From NCBI GenBank assembly GCA_003550325.1, contig QKWP01000433.1, forward strand, positions 68,582 to 132,581: a DNA stretch of 64,000 nucleotides, in the 5' to 3' direction. Position numbers and translations under genes: made by a program. How positions within the stretch are numbered: position 1 is the stretch's first letter; every line of letters starts with the position of its first letter. Origin of the DNA: Gigaspora rosea (lineage: Eukaryota; Glomeromycota; Glomeromycetes; Diversisporales; Gigasporaceae). Below, piece by piece: positions 33,139 through 45,024 of the stretch. Under the pieces are notes generated by a model. That model made no database searches. It had not been told where the DNA came from and worked only from the letters and a program-made list of their open reading frames with translations.

Positions 33139-36100
33139 GTACGTATTTTAGTTATTTACATTAAGTATATGCAAGAAATTGGCGTACTACTATAGTAAAT
33201 GTTGGACTTTTACGATTTACGGCTGTTCCCAAATTTCCGGGTCGGATGCGTCGTATCTAGGTCGGCGTTTAGTCCTAGTTTGTTTGCAGGTTCTATAGCA
33301 AAATTACCATCTGGGCATTTTTACTTAATGGAATGGATATGATTTATTAGTAAATTTTTTGATGACCTTGGGACAAAATTTATTAATTCCGATCCAACCG
33401 ACCCAACCGACCATGATTCCGATGCACTCCGACGTATCCCGACCCAGAGTTTCCGGGACATCCCTATATGGGTTGTGGACTAGGAAAACCCGCCTTTGAC
33501 ACTTTTTCAACAATTTTGAGATTTTTGATTCAAATGAAAGTGCTGGTTTTTATCTATACGTATGTTACTTTTTACCCCATGTTGATATAATAAATTATCG
33601 TGATTTTTTAACTTGAATGTAAACCAATTTTTTAACGATCGTGTTCTAAAAATAGATTTACAACCGACTCAATTAAATTAGATTGGTTAATCAGTGGTTC
33701 ATAATCACATGACATTGTTTATTCAGTAATTGATATCTAAAAATAAATAAAAAATTCAGGGGTAAAATTTAGGTAACACAAACTATAATCGCTATTTTCT
33801 CAAAATGGAAACCCCCCTTCAGAGGCGGGTTTTCCTAGTCCACAACCCATATGGGTCACCAAGATTCCTGGTCGGGATACGTCGGAGTGCATCGGAATAA
33901 TGGTCGTCTGGATCGGAATCGATCAATTTTAGATCATAAAAAATTTTTTACTAATGAAATCATATCCATTCATTAAGTAAAAAATGCCCAGCTGATAATT
34001 TTGCTATAGAACCTACTAACAACTAGGACTAAATACCCACATAGATCCGACGCATCCGACCCAGAAATTTGGTGACCCTCCTGTAAAATTCGTATGACAA
34101 TTGGCAATTTTTATGCGCATTATGCGCATAATGCGCATGAAATCGAAAAACGATAATTTGGCCATCACTTCGAGTGACAGGCCGGTTTGTTGGGATTTCA
34201 GAGGAACTACCACAGCATGTAAATCTTTATACAAACGGCTAGTCTTCCTCTCTCTTAATTTAATTGTATTTTTTGCAAATTGAATTTCATCTTGCGATTG
34301 TATCAATCATTCAAGTTTAATCGTGATGAAATTACAAGAAATGGTATTTAAGTTCTTTCATATATTTCCTTAAAGATCAGAATGAATGTATTGGAACCAT
34401 TGACCATTAATTGTAATCTAACTTTTTTTAGAACTAAATTACTGGGCAGATACATTTGTTGTTAATAAAGTGCATAAAATGAGAAATGAATCAGTCCAGT
34501 ATGTTTGTGTATATGAGGGAGGAAGTTTATATAGAAATTAATCGACGTATGACAGTGATAAATTCAAAAAATTTACTACAGTAGGCCGTATCTATTGTTC
34601 ACAGATAACAAATTCACAGTATATAAAGTAATAATATAATGACTTACATAAAATTTTTATTTAATTTTTGCAAGTTTAAAGAACAAATGCAATTAATGCA
34701 ATCAAAAAACACTAAATTTAAGATATATGGAATAACCTGCAATGACGCAAACGAGGAATATATGATCGTGTGGGATGAATTTGCAAATGAAAGGAAACCA
34801 GACAATGGGAAATGTGAGTGTTGTAAACGATTTAACACCTCTCTGTCTTGGTGTCGGACATGTGATCCTATTAATATCATTAAAGAGGAAACCAATGATA
34901 TATGGACTAGTGGATATGCAGATATTGATCAATGCTTAAAAGAATTTCGACTTAAAACCGCTGCGTACGAGGAGATAATTGAATGGATTCCTTTTAATAA
35001 ACTAGAACATATGCAAAAGATAGGTGAGAAAAATTCCGAATCGGTATACATAGCATCTTGGGTGGACGGAATAAGAATAGTTGAGGAAGATGATAACGGA
35101 GAGTGCACACGGTCACGTATACAACCGTATACAGTTAACCTTAAAAAGTTTCTAATTAATATTTCAAAGTTTATAAAAGAAGTAGGTCATTCATTTTTAT
35201 TAATTAATTGTATAGAATAATGATGTAATAATGCATATATTTAACATATTTGTAATTGTAAGTTTGAAAATTTGGCACAATCAATACAACCAGATGGTCA
35301 CAAGCATAAAATATATGGTATAACTTATGAATCTGAAACAAAAGAATACATTATTGTATGGGATGAATTTGCATCTAAAAGAAATGCTGATAATGGAAAA
35401 TGTGAACATTGTAAACGACATAACACTTCTCCGGCTTGGTGTCAAACATGTGATCCTATTAAATCATGTCAAAATCGGACCAGCGAAAATAACGATATTG
35501 ATGAATATATCAAAGAACTTCAACTCAAAACTATAAAATATATTGACATGATTGAATGGGTTCCATTTGACAAATTAGTTAATATACAAAATATTCCAGG
35601 GGAATTGTCTGGATTAGTGTTTTCAGCAATATGGGAAGATGGCATACGGATAATTGAAAGCAAAGACAAAGTAAAGTCACGTGCGTCGAAATGTGGTGTT
35701 GAGCTCAGAACACTGCACACTTCTGATGAGCTTGATATTTTAACAGAGGTATGTGCTGACATGCAACAGTATATATTAATACACTTACGTTACTACAATT
35801 ATTATCTTTTTACATCTAAATTCCTTATTTAATCAGCTCAAAGATTTAATTCATTCAAATAAAAATAAAATATATGGAGTAACTCGAAATACAAAAACCG
35901 ATGAATATATGATAATATTTGATTATTATGAAAGAAAACAAAACGATAGCTGTTCACGTTGTACGAGAAATAATACTTCTAAATTGTGGTGCAAGTCATG
36001 TGATCCGCATGAAATTGTGACGAGTAAAAATGAAGTTATCGACCAATGGATTGTTACATATCAACTTAAAGTCAATGGATACGAAATGGCGATTGAATGG

Positions 36101-38862
36101 ATACCATTTGAGAAATTGGATAATATACTGAAGATTCAAGAGGGGCAATCTGGGTCAATATTTTCAGCAACATGGAAAGATGGCATACGAATAATTGTGA
36201 ACAATGCACGATCACGCACACAACCTTGTGGAGTAATACTCGAGACGCTGAATGTCCGATTAATCTCTTTTGAAGTAAGTTGTGTCTTTTTTTATTTATT
36301 ACTTTATAGAACTGTGTAATATACTTATCATTTTATACAGGAGCTTGAAAAATATATGCAAACTTATGACGATAAGAAGTTCAGAATTTATGGCATAACC
36401 CAAAATCCAGCAACAAGTAATTATTCGATTGTGTTAGATAAATTTTGTTCAGATAGAATTTCTTCTTATGGAGAGTGCCAATATTGTAAAAAATCCAACA
36501 ATTCACTTGTTTGGTGCCTGACATGTGATACACAGAAAACGAGTCAAGGATGGACAAGTGGGAATAAGGATATTGATAATTGTATAAAAGAGTTTCAAAT
36601 TAAAGCTACAAAATATGAAGATGTTATCGAATGGGTTCCATTTGATAAATTAACAATAAAGGATGGATCTAAGGCAATCTGGTCTGATGGTATTCGAATA
36701 ATCGAGGGAAACGAAAAAGATGGTTACGAGAAGTCACGAGCACCATCATATCTAGTTGATCTCTTAACTGTATCCCAAACAAGCGTTTCCGATTTTGTAA
36801 GTTGTTAGTTATTGCCCAGTTACATAAATATCGAAATATCGTAGTGCTAATAATCATTTAATTTGTTTATTTTACAAGTTTAAAGATCACATGCAAAAGG
36901 AAGATAAACAATCTAAAACGTATGGAATAACTCAAAATATATTGACAAACGAATATATGATTTTATTTGATGCGTTTGGTTCTAGAAGAGATCACAGATG
37001 TGGAAAGTGTGAAAAGTGCGATCGATTTAGGCACGCACAAGTTTGGTGCATGACATGCGATCCCCAAAATGAACCGAATAAGAATCTTAGTAACAATGCT
37101 AATATAAATAGTTTAATTAAAAATTTTCAAAATCGAGCTATTAAGTATGAGGATGTTATTGAATGGATTCCGTTTGAAAAATTGGAATGTATAAAACAAA
37201 TTGGCAAAGGAGGATTTAGTGTTGTATATTCTGCAATATGGACGGATGGCATACGTAAACTATGTAAATCAGAAGATGGTTTTAAAAAGTCACGAGAAGA
37301 AATTGACTTAAGCCAAGTTGCACTTAAAACTTTGAATGATGGTTTATCTGAAGTAAGTTGAAATGGTTTTAGGATAACTTTACCCGTGCCAATAAAACAT
37401 CAAAATTTCTTAATTGAAAATATTATTTATTATTCATTTATTGAAATATACTGTATTATTTTGCGCACATGCTCCTCATAAGATTTGGTGTAACATGAAA
37501 TCAGAACAACCGCTTTTTTCATTAGTTAGAGTTAGGGTGAAGTGGCGGTAGTGTGTGGTCGAGGGAATAATGTTTATAGTTAAAATTTTGTAATCGGTTT
37601 TTAAAATATCGTTATTTTTTCGATTTCACGTTACACAATCTGATCGGTTTATCAAGAGGGTGCGTTACAACACACATTCGTTAAATTGCATTTAATTCTT
37701 ATTTATTTATTTGTTTATTTATTTTCAAGTTTGAAAACCATATGAACTGTAGATTAGAAGGCATTTCCTTGGCAGTATATGGGTTAACTCAAGATGAAAA
37801 AACGAATGAATATTTAATGGTATTCCAGTATGCTAATAAGGGAAATCTTCATGAATTCTTGAAGTCAAATTTCAAAGAACTTAAATGGAAAAATAAACTT
37901 AAGTTACTTGAAGATATATCGAACGATTTGAATCTAATTCATAAAGCAGGGTATATTCATGGGGATTTCCACGATGGCAACATTCTTTTGAATCAATTTA
38001 TTGATGGAAATGTAAAATCTCTCAAGTGTTATATATCTGACCTTGGACTATCAATAAATAAAAATGTGCATAAAGCAGGTTCAGGAAGAATTTGCGGAGT
38101 TTTGCCTTATATTGCTCCAGAGGTTTTGTTAGGTAGAACACCTACACATGCAGCTGATATTTATAGCCTGGGTATTATCATGGCAGAAATGACAACAGGA
38201 ACAAGACCCTTTGATGGTAATCAATTTGGCTATGATCTTGCATTAAAGATTTATTTAGGCTTGCGGCCGAAATTTGCTCCTGGAACCCCGAAATTTTACA
38301 AAGATTTTGCTAATCATTGTCTGGACTTCAATCCTGAAAAACGACCTACAGCTGAAGAAATCCACAAAACATTTTATAACTGGAGAAATTATTTAGTATC
38401 GGATAATGAAAATTCTATTAAAAAAGAATTCCAAGAATCCGATGTAATCCTTACCAAATTAGATCTTCCTAAACAGATGCATCCGAATGAAATGTACGTC
38501 AGCCAAATTCTTGACATACAAATAGATGACAATTATGGTACTTGAATTAATTTATAATGATTTATTTTAAAATTAAGTTTCATAATATTTATTTATTTAT
38601 TATTTATTTATTTATTTTTCAGGTTCTAAATCAGTTATCGCTGAACAGATACATCCGAATGAAATGTATCCCAGCCAAAATATTGACATACAAATAGATG
38701 AATACTATGGTACTTAAATTAATTTATTATGATTTATTTTAAAATTTAAGTTTCACAAATTTAATTATTTATTATTTATTTATTTACTCTTCAGGTTCTA
38801 AACAAATTTCATTTGGAATCGGGGAAACTGAGATTTCAAGTAAATCAAATAATGACAAATAA
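32746..38862 (+). CDS. Modular TKL-type protein kinase with tandem N-lobe/zinc-knuckle exons
   Basis: Proposed exons: 32746-33138, 34675-35181, 35263-35748, 35837-36274, 36341-36796, 36879-37352, 37730-38537, 38623-38709, 38795-38862. Introns are GT-AG. The first six exons are each a multiple of three and join at phase 0; the total is about 1238 codons. Exons 1-6 repeat one module: a YGIT..T.EYMI beta strand pair (partial in exon 1), a C-x2-C...W-C-x2-C-D-P knuckle, an alpha-helical leader, EWIPF.KL, and kinase strands beta1-beta3. Only module 6 has a good glycine loop (GKGGFSVV, about residue 869) and VALK lysine (about 909). The last large exon supplies the C-lobe: HGDFHDGN (about 995), DLG (about 1022), APE (about 1048). 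Exons 8 and 9 are short tails. The first exon may belong to a separate gene, as a 1.5-kb intron follows it. Confidence 0.82.
33221..34081. mobile_element. 861-bp foldback element in the first kinase intron
   Basis: Arms 33221-33500 and about 33820-34081 are long inverted copies. They share aaatttc.gggtcggatgcg at the ends and aggcgggttttcctagtcca near the middle. They enclose about 320 bp of unique AT-rich sequence. No transposase. A target duplication was not found with confidence. It enlarges the intron between modules 1 and 2. Confidence 0.85.
34082..34674. other. Rest of the large kinase intron
   Basis: Holds the self-complementary run atgcgcattatgcgcataat (34112-34138). It also has a 70-codon minus frame (34306 down to about 34097, RLYKDLHAVVVPLKSQQTG), not recognised and possibly an older fragment. 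The acceptor TTTTTGCAAG precedes 34675. Confidence 0.4.
34675..35181 (+). other. Kinase module 2
   Basis: Starts FKEQMQ (alphaC-like), then YGITCNDANEEYMIV, knuckle CECCKRFNTSLSWCRTCDP, WTSG, EWIPFNKL. The glycine loop is lost (IGEKNSESVYIASW). Length 507 nt, phase 0 at both ends. Donor GTAGGT. Confidence 0.8.
35263..35748 (+). other. Kinase module 3
   Basis: Starts FENLAQ; knuckle CEHCKRHNTSPAWCQTCDP; EWVPFDKL. The loop is partial (PGELSGLVFSAIW) and the beta3 lysine is replaced by Arg (VELRTL). 486 nt, donor GTATGT. Confidence 0.8.
35837..36274 (+). other. Kinase module 4
   Basis: Starts LKDLIH; knuckle CSRCTRNNTSKLWCKSCDP; EWIPFEKL; loop EGQSGSIFSATW. The beta3 lysine is replaced by Glu (VILETL). 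438 nt, donor GTAAGT. Confidence 0.8.
36341..36796 (+). other. Kinase module 5
   Basis: Starts ELEKYMQ; knuckle CQYCKKSNNSLVWCLTCDT; EWVPFDKL. The glycine loop is deleted (TIKDGSKAIW) and the beta3 lysine is absent. 456 nt, donor GTAAGT. Its 3' half is the start of the segment duplicated at 16177. Confidence 0.8.
36879..37352 (+). other. Kinase module 6 (functional-looking N-lobe)
   Basis: Starts FKDHMQ; knuckle CEKCDRFRHAQVWCMTCDP; EWIPFEKL. Glycine loop GKGGFSVVYSAIW and VALKTL are intact. 474 nt; spliced over 37353-37729 to the kinase C-lobe exon at alphaC (FENHMNC). Confidence 0.85.
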
Positions 38863-39314
38863 AACTTTCAAAAGATGAACATCTATAAATTAACTTTAAT
38901 CCTTTTATATCTCTTCTCTGTTTGTAAAATTTTGCTAAAAATTGAGAAATACGGCGTGTTTTATTTTGAAGCTATATTTATATGATCAAATCATGCTACT
39001 ATCAGACGCAGATCATGTGTATTTTGTCTAATTTTTTGTATAGTTTTCTACTAATTATACATTACTGTGTTACACGAAATGAAATTAGATAATAAAAACC
39101 TTATTCTACCTTTTTTCCAGGGTTAATTCACATATAGATGGCAGTGCATGACTTTTAATCTTTACTACTTACATATAATTTTTTCATGTTTATGGTTTTT
39201 GTTTTATTTTTGAAAATGGCTTATTAGTGACTTATTTCATGGACATTATCCTGAAATGATAGACTTTTGCAGACTAATTTGCTTTCAAAAATTTACCTAA
39301 TTGTCATAATAATA
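38863..39314. other. Downstream region of the kinase gene
   Basis: AT-rich 3' flank without recognised features. Confidence 0.4.
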
Positions 39315-40394
39315 GTACATACCAGTGTTTAAAATTGGCATGCACTTGATGCACATGTGCACATATATATTTTTATGTGCATAAAATTTGAACAAGTTAA
39401 GTGCACAAATGTGCATCTAAAATTTTATAAAAATAATGCACAAAAATTTATGTGCAACAAAAAATTTTAAATTTTTATGCACAAAAAATTATGTGCATGA
39501 GAGAACTTTAAATTTCAATACACAAAATATATTAATAATATATATTAATGATATTAGTTATAATGATAATAATTTGTAATTTGCAAATCTACTACTTTTT
39601 TAATTTAAGCAATTACTATTGCTATTACTATAAATAATACAGTAATATATGAATAATCGATAGTAAATGTTTGTAAGTAGACAGAAATGAATTAGGGTAG
39701 CTGTGCAACACAATCACACTAAAACCAGGAACATACTAAGTATGATATTACAGATCATTTTTATTTTAATTATTGAAGTTGATGCTGAATTGAGGCCATT
39801 ATAAAATAAGTATGATCATATGAAATTCTAGTTTGGTAGGAATAATGATTTTTTTTTATTAATTTTCATTTAAAAAAGTCTCAAAAATGTAGTAATAATC
39901 TATGACAAACCATTACAATAATGTAATCATAGAATATTCACACGCAACAATCAAAATAAATATCCAAATGGGTAAGAGTCAAATTTTTGCCAAGGACCTT
40001 CGCTAATGTATTTAAACCTTAAAAACCAATTTGATTCCATTAAGATTTAAATGAGTCAAAAAGGTATTTTTACAAAGCAAATCAGCTAATATTTTTGCAC
40101 CTTTATCAGAAATCATATTGCTACTAAGATTCAAAGAGGTAATTGTAGTATTTTTACAAAGTGAACTTGAAATAGATTTTACTCCTTCAATATTAATATA
40201 ATTAAAGAGTAAATTCTCATTACATGGCAGCAAATATTATGAGGACATGTGTGATAAAAATATATGTGCATGAAAAAATTTTTTTCATATGCACATATGT
40301 GCAACAGGTTGGTTGTTTGTGCACTCAAAACCTTTCCAATTCATGCACGCTGTGCATATAGTTTTAGATCTGAATTTTAAACACTGGTACATAC
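39315..40394. mobile_element. hAT-like element carrying a gene fragment
   Basis: The element at 39323-40386 has ends CAGTGTTTAAAATT and its reverse complement, and is flanked by identical 8-mers GTACATAC (39315-39322, 40387-40394). Sub-terminal zones are full of TGTGCAC/TATGCACA words. The interior holds a leucine-rich-repeat fragment in place of a transposase. Confidence 0.92.
40012..40233 (-). pseudogene. Leucine-rich-repeat fragment inside the hAT-like element
   Basis: The minus frame has about two ribonuclease-inhibitor-type LRRs: 'SISSSLCKNTTITSLNLSSN', then 'ISDKGAKILADLLCKNTFLT' and HLNLNG. This spacing is typical of NLRC3/RNI-like proteins. Seventy-three codons, no domain outside the repeats, and a stop soon after. 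Probably captured host sequence, not a gene by itself. Confidence 0.75.
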
Positions 40395-41705
40395 TAATGA
40401 TTGGTACCATAATGCAAAATGCAATTTGTTGTTATGTAATAATTATTTATTACAAAATTCGTAATTGTAATAATAATTATGACCATGTACCATATATTCC
40501 CAAAAATAAGCTACTCCTAAATATGCTACCCCCTTGGTTTTGACCAAAAATCCTAAAAACTTGTTTCGCCCAAAAATAAGCTACCTTGATTTTTTGAACC
40601 AAAATTACAGTAAAAAATTTTTTGTTTCAAAAATAAGATATTCTTTAGTACAATCACTACTTTTAAATAGTTAATAAACAAATTTCTAGAAATATTTATG
40701 TTTATTTGAAAAACAACAAGCATAAAACTTGTTTATTTTACTATTTATAGTAATGTCATCAAGCAAAGCAGCCCTTATTTTCTACTTGGGAATAACTAGA
40801 ATTATTCCCACTATTGTATACTGCGATTACATATAATAATGCCCTCTGCATATTATTTTTGGTCCCTGCACACTATTTTGAAATGTGCATATACTATATT
40901 TTGAATCAAAATGTGAATTTATGAAAATTCTGCAGTGGTATTCAAAATATAATACCAAATTAGCAGAGTAGTTCAAATATTAATAAAAAAATATTACCTC
41001 TTGTATTGTTTCAGAAAAACTTGGATTATTGGGATTTGATATATTGAAACTCAGTTATAACTAGTTGTAACTGGACAATTATAAATGCAGCAAATCAAAA
41101 CCTGCATCATTCAATTTCTATATCCAATTAGAATCAAGATTTTGTGGACAAGTATAAAACTAGAATATAAACCATACTTTATATACTTTGAACTAGAGAT
41201 AGAAATCAGATATATGATTTAGTTACCTAAATTGACTAAATATAATAATAAACATATAAATTTTTTAGTTAGTTAAATTGATCTCTATCTCTACTTTATA
41301 CTATATTACTGGTAAAAATAATTTTTTATTTTTGTTATTGAATTTAGTATTTGCATTTTGAATCTTTTATTTTATTTTAAAAAATTAATTAAATAAAAAG
41401 GGGTGCGCATAATTTCAGAATGTGCATGGGCACTATTTTGAACAAAGTAGCTAAATTTTTTGAAAATCAAAATCTGAATTAACATGCCAGCCCATTATTA
41501 CATACAAATACGATATATGCATATTGCAAAAATAGTTAATATGCATATGCTCAATGGTAATTAAAGACAGCCATAAATTGATTAAATAAAAAAAAATAAA
41601 ATAAAATAAAAACAAAAAATAAAAATAAATAGTAAAAAAACAAAAATAAAACATATATTTAAATAATTATAAATAAATAAAAAATTAAACAAATAAAGAT
41701 TTTAA
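40395..41705. other. Repeat-rich, gene-free stretch
   Basis: 40498-40640 carries TACCATATATTCC and 'aaaaataagctac' words of the family ending at 45715 and 46027. 40783-40804 is a gggaataa...ttattccc palindrome. 41585-41660 is A-rich low complexity. No genes seen. Confidence 0.55.
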
Positions 41706-42835
41706 CTAATTTTCACTCTAGGTGATATCACCTATGTTGGGTAAAGATTATTGTTTATATGATTACTACTGGTTACACAATTAGATCTACTATTAGTATT
41801 TTTTCTGTATTTCTTTTTTTACTATATTTTTGTTTGCTTTTCTTTTTTTTTTCTTTTTTTTATTCGCTTTATCCCTAATACTTTTTATTTATTTTTTTGT
41901 TCGCTTTTCTTTTTTTTTCTTTTTTTTATTCGCTTTGTCCCTAATACTTTTTATTTATTTTTTTACAGTAACAGTTTTGATATTGGCATTGGTAGTTGAC
42001 GTGTCTCTCATCATTCATGTTGGTGATTTTCATTGCTAGTGTCACTTTTTTCGCTTTTATTGTGATGTCGTCAATTTTGGTGACTTCTTTCTTCATCGTT
42101 TGGTATCTTACTTGGCACTTCTTTTTTCATCATTGGTGGTAATTCTTTTCCTTTGATGTCATTATTTGGCACTTTCTTTACTGTTTTGGTGCCATCCTAT
42201 TGTCTATTTTGGTAACTTTTTGTTGCTAGTATCATTATTTGGCACTTCTTTTTGCTTCAGATTCTACAATACTAACTCTTTCATTTTTTTGATGCGTTAC
42301 TAAATAGGTTCGTTATTGATGCCAAGTTTTTGTTGTGCTATATTTAATGTTCTGTTTGTCGTATTGCTTTTGTGTATTAGGTTTTTTATATTGGGTTTAA
42401 TTTTTGTACCATAAATAGCTTTAGGGTTAGTGTCAGGGTTAGAATCAAGTTGAGTAGATTAGGCATTTAGATTAAAGGAGCAGAGTAGAGGTGACAGCTA
42501 TAGTGAGTGACTACAGGGTTAGCGAAGTGAACTCTGTAGGTATTGCTAAGCATAAGCGAAACAACACAAACTGTATCGAGTATAGAAATGTAATGTATAT
42601 GATGTATAATTGCATGTGGATTGGTGCATTTCACCTTAAATAAAATGTTTCGAGTTAGTTATATTTAAAAAATAAAAATTATTTTAATAAATAGTAATAT
42701 AATCAATATGTTGATCAATATATTCATTAATTATGTGATAGTTGTAATCATTAACACCAGGCTTCTGAGCTGACTTCTGACCTGTTTCCCGATCCAATTT
42801 TTAAACTAGATGATATCATCTAAGGTGAAAGTTAG
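41706..42835. mobile_element. Element with palindromic TGATATCA termini
   Basis: Ends are inverted copies of CTAAYTTTCACYYTAG, followed by R-TGATATCA-Y. The interior has a T-rich 70-bp tandem duplication (41836-41964), then degenerate ~35-bp 'ttggtgccatt/ggcacttctttt' repeats (42050-42270). A block at 42480-42600 (gctaagcataagcgaaacaa) recurs at 52250-52350 and, inverted, at 57110-57140. No target duplication found. Non-coding. Confidence 0.6.
41836..41964. repeat. T-rich tandem duplication
   Basis: Two adjacent ~75-bp copies of 'ttcgctt..tccctaatac' plus T-rich flanks. Explains the hydrophobic open frame here. Confidence 0.8.
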
Positions 42836-42884
42836 CAACATTCATAAACAAATAATGATAATAAAATAATAAAATGTACATTTA

Positions 42885-43440
42885 AATAATTATCCCTTAA
42901 ACTATAATATAGACAAATTTGCCTGAATTTTTTTAGAAATATTACAATTTTTTAATTATTTATAGAATATTTTCTTTAAAATATATTTTATAAACTTTAT
43001 TATAAAAATTTTTTAAAATTATTAATAAATTTTAAAGCAATAAAAGTTTAAAGTTTTTATTTTAAAATTTTTACTATAAAATTTTTATTTAGATTTTTCT
43101 TAAATTTTATATATTTTTGTCTATAAAACAATTTTCACTTCTAATACAAGTCTTATTTTTACAAGTAAATCACAAAACTTGCAATAATAAAAGTTGTAAT
43201 TCTCTTTATAAACTATAGTATTCTATTAAAACAGGAGGCTAGAGCTAATATTTATAGAGTTTGCCAAGAATTAGTTAAAAAATTTTTTAAAATTTGTCTA
43301 TTTTTAGTTATTAGCAACTTAATTTTCAAATATTATCAAAAAAAATTTTTAATTAAATATTTTAAGTTTTAAAAAATATAGATCATAAGCATATTTATAG
43401 CAATTTTTAGGCAAATTTGCCTGGATTTGCTTATAGTCTT
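42885..43440. repeat. AT-rich repeat, forward copy
   Basis: Begins near 'caaatttgcctgaa' and ends near 'ggcaaatttgcctgg'. The inverted copy is at 49250-49862; shared blocks include 'aatacaagtcttatttttac'. Possibly a MITE with AGGCAAAT-type ends. Confidence 0.65.
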
Positions 43441-43497
43441 TTTTTAAAAAATTTGGTAGTCTTGCCACAACTTTATTTAACTTTTGTAAATTTTAAA

Positions 43498-43853
43498 GGT
43501 AGGGTGAACATAGATCATTTTTAATAGTGATCACGTTGTAATCATATGAAATCAGGTGATCAACCAATTATGATAGAAAACAATACAATCTGAACTAATC
43601 ATTTTTGTGTAACTAAAAAAAATTTGTGCTGACTTAGAAAAATTTTACAACATATAAGAGTATAATTTTTTCAAATACTATATTTATTAAAATTTTACTA
43701 TTATAAAAAGAGTATTTTGTACTACATATTATAAAATTTTTGGCTAAATTAATAACAACCATAAAAAGTTTTATTTGTAGCACATTTTTATTTTTATATA
43801 AATCTTATTGTACCACTAAAATCATATGATAAATGATCTATGTTCACCCTACC
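43498..43853. mobile_element. 356-bp MITE
   Basis: Perfect inverted ends of about 23 bp beginning GGTAGGGTGAACATAGAT. Flanks TTAAA/TTAAAA suggest a TTAA-type target, unproven. Confidence 0.8.
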
Positions 43854-44380
43854 CTTAAAATATACTATTTTATCTTACAAAATTCACCATTTTTGGCATT
43901 AATACTAAAGTATAACCCATCTGGTTATAAGTGTGACCTGCTATAACAAGCTTTTTCTCTCTAAGTTTCTTTCTTTTAATAAAGAAAAACTGCCTAGATC
44001 TGTTGTCAGGATTTGCTGCCTTTCAAAACTACTATCTATTTATATTCTAGCATGCATAGACCCTTTGTCCAATCCATGCGTCCTTTACAATACTTAGAAT
44101 TTCTGTTTAGCACTGACTTAACTTTCTATCTTTTACTACCGTTTCTTTTTCTTCTGTTCCCTCTTCCTGGTTATCACTTCTTTTCTTCTTCTTTTTTGGT
44201 TTCCTTCTCTTTTTCTCCCTCTTCTTGGTCCCTTTCCTTTTCTGTCCTCAAGTAATTCCACAGTTTTTTTCCCATTCATTAACTATTGAGCAGTGTTCTT
44301 TCCATATTTTTCTCTGGAAGAAAGTTAACTATTTATTATAAAAAGCCATAGCTATTTCCCGGGCCTTATTTTTGGAAAGG

Positions 44381-45024
44381 TTCATTCTTAGTGTTACAAG
44401 CTGTAAGGTTTTTATTAGCTAGCTTAACTGGCTGATAAAAATATTAGCTAAACAGTTATCAATAGCTATCAGAAATTATTAGAGATTAGGGATTGGAACC
44501 GTTTAACCGTTTAAAAATTTCTCTATAGTTCCGGGCAGAATTATATTGGTCATAGGCCAGAATTATTTTAATGCCAACCAAATTAACCAGTTAAATAGTT
44601 AAACGATTAAACAATTGAGAAAAATTTTTAGTCGGTTCCAATCCCTATTAGAGGTTTACTTTATTTAAAGTAATTTTACGTAACTTTGTATAATTTTGAG
44701 TAAAATTCGTTAAATAATTTTGAACACATGACATTTAGTTCTTAGATCAAATTTTTGGTAATTTAATTCGGGTCGTACATTCAATCTGAATTATTGTAAC
44801 TCTGTTACTTCTGACTTTATGTATGTTGTGATGAAAATTTAATTTTCTGAAAAGTAAAATTATATGTAATTATTCAGCATTAAACACTCTGGCATAAATT
44901 ATACTATAGTAATCATGTGATCTTAAGCCATATTAGCTAGCTGATAATATTGTATCAGCTGGCTTAGTCAGCTAAGCTGATTTAGCCATGGCTGCTTCAG
45001 CTGGCTTGTAACACTATTCATTCT
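44381..45024. mobile_element. 628-bp hAT-type MITE inside the LINE
   Basis: The element at 44389-45016 has ends TAGTGTTACAAGC and is flanked by identical 8-mers TTCATTCT (44381-44388, 45017-45024). The interior is rich in agctggctt/agctagctta words. It contains another MITE at 44488-44646. Confidence 0.92.
44478..44656. mobile_element. 159-bp MITE nested in the hAT-type MITE
   Basis: The element at 44488-44646 has ends AGGGATTGGAACCG, flanked by 10-mers ATTAGAGATT and ATTAGAGGTT (9 of 10 identical). The target length suggests a MULE relative. Confidence 0.87.

Noticed and set aside
34016..34306. 96-codon minus frame as a gene
   Set aside because: Its C-terminal third lies in the foldback arm and the middle over an atgcgcat repeat; only about 40 residues look protein-like.
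41830..42039. Phe/Leu-rich frame looking like a membrane protein
   Set aside because: T-rich tandem duplication; codons follow the low-complexity DNA.
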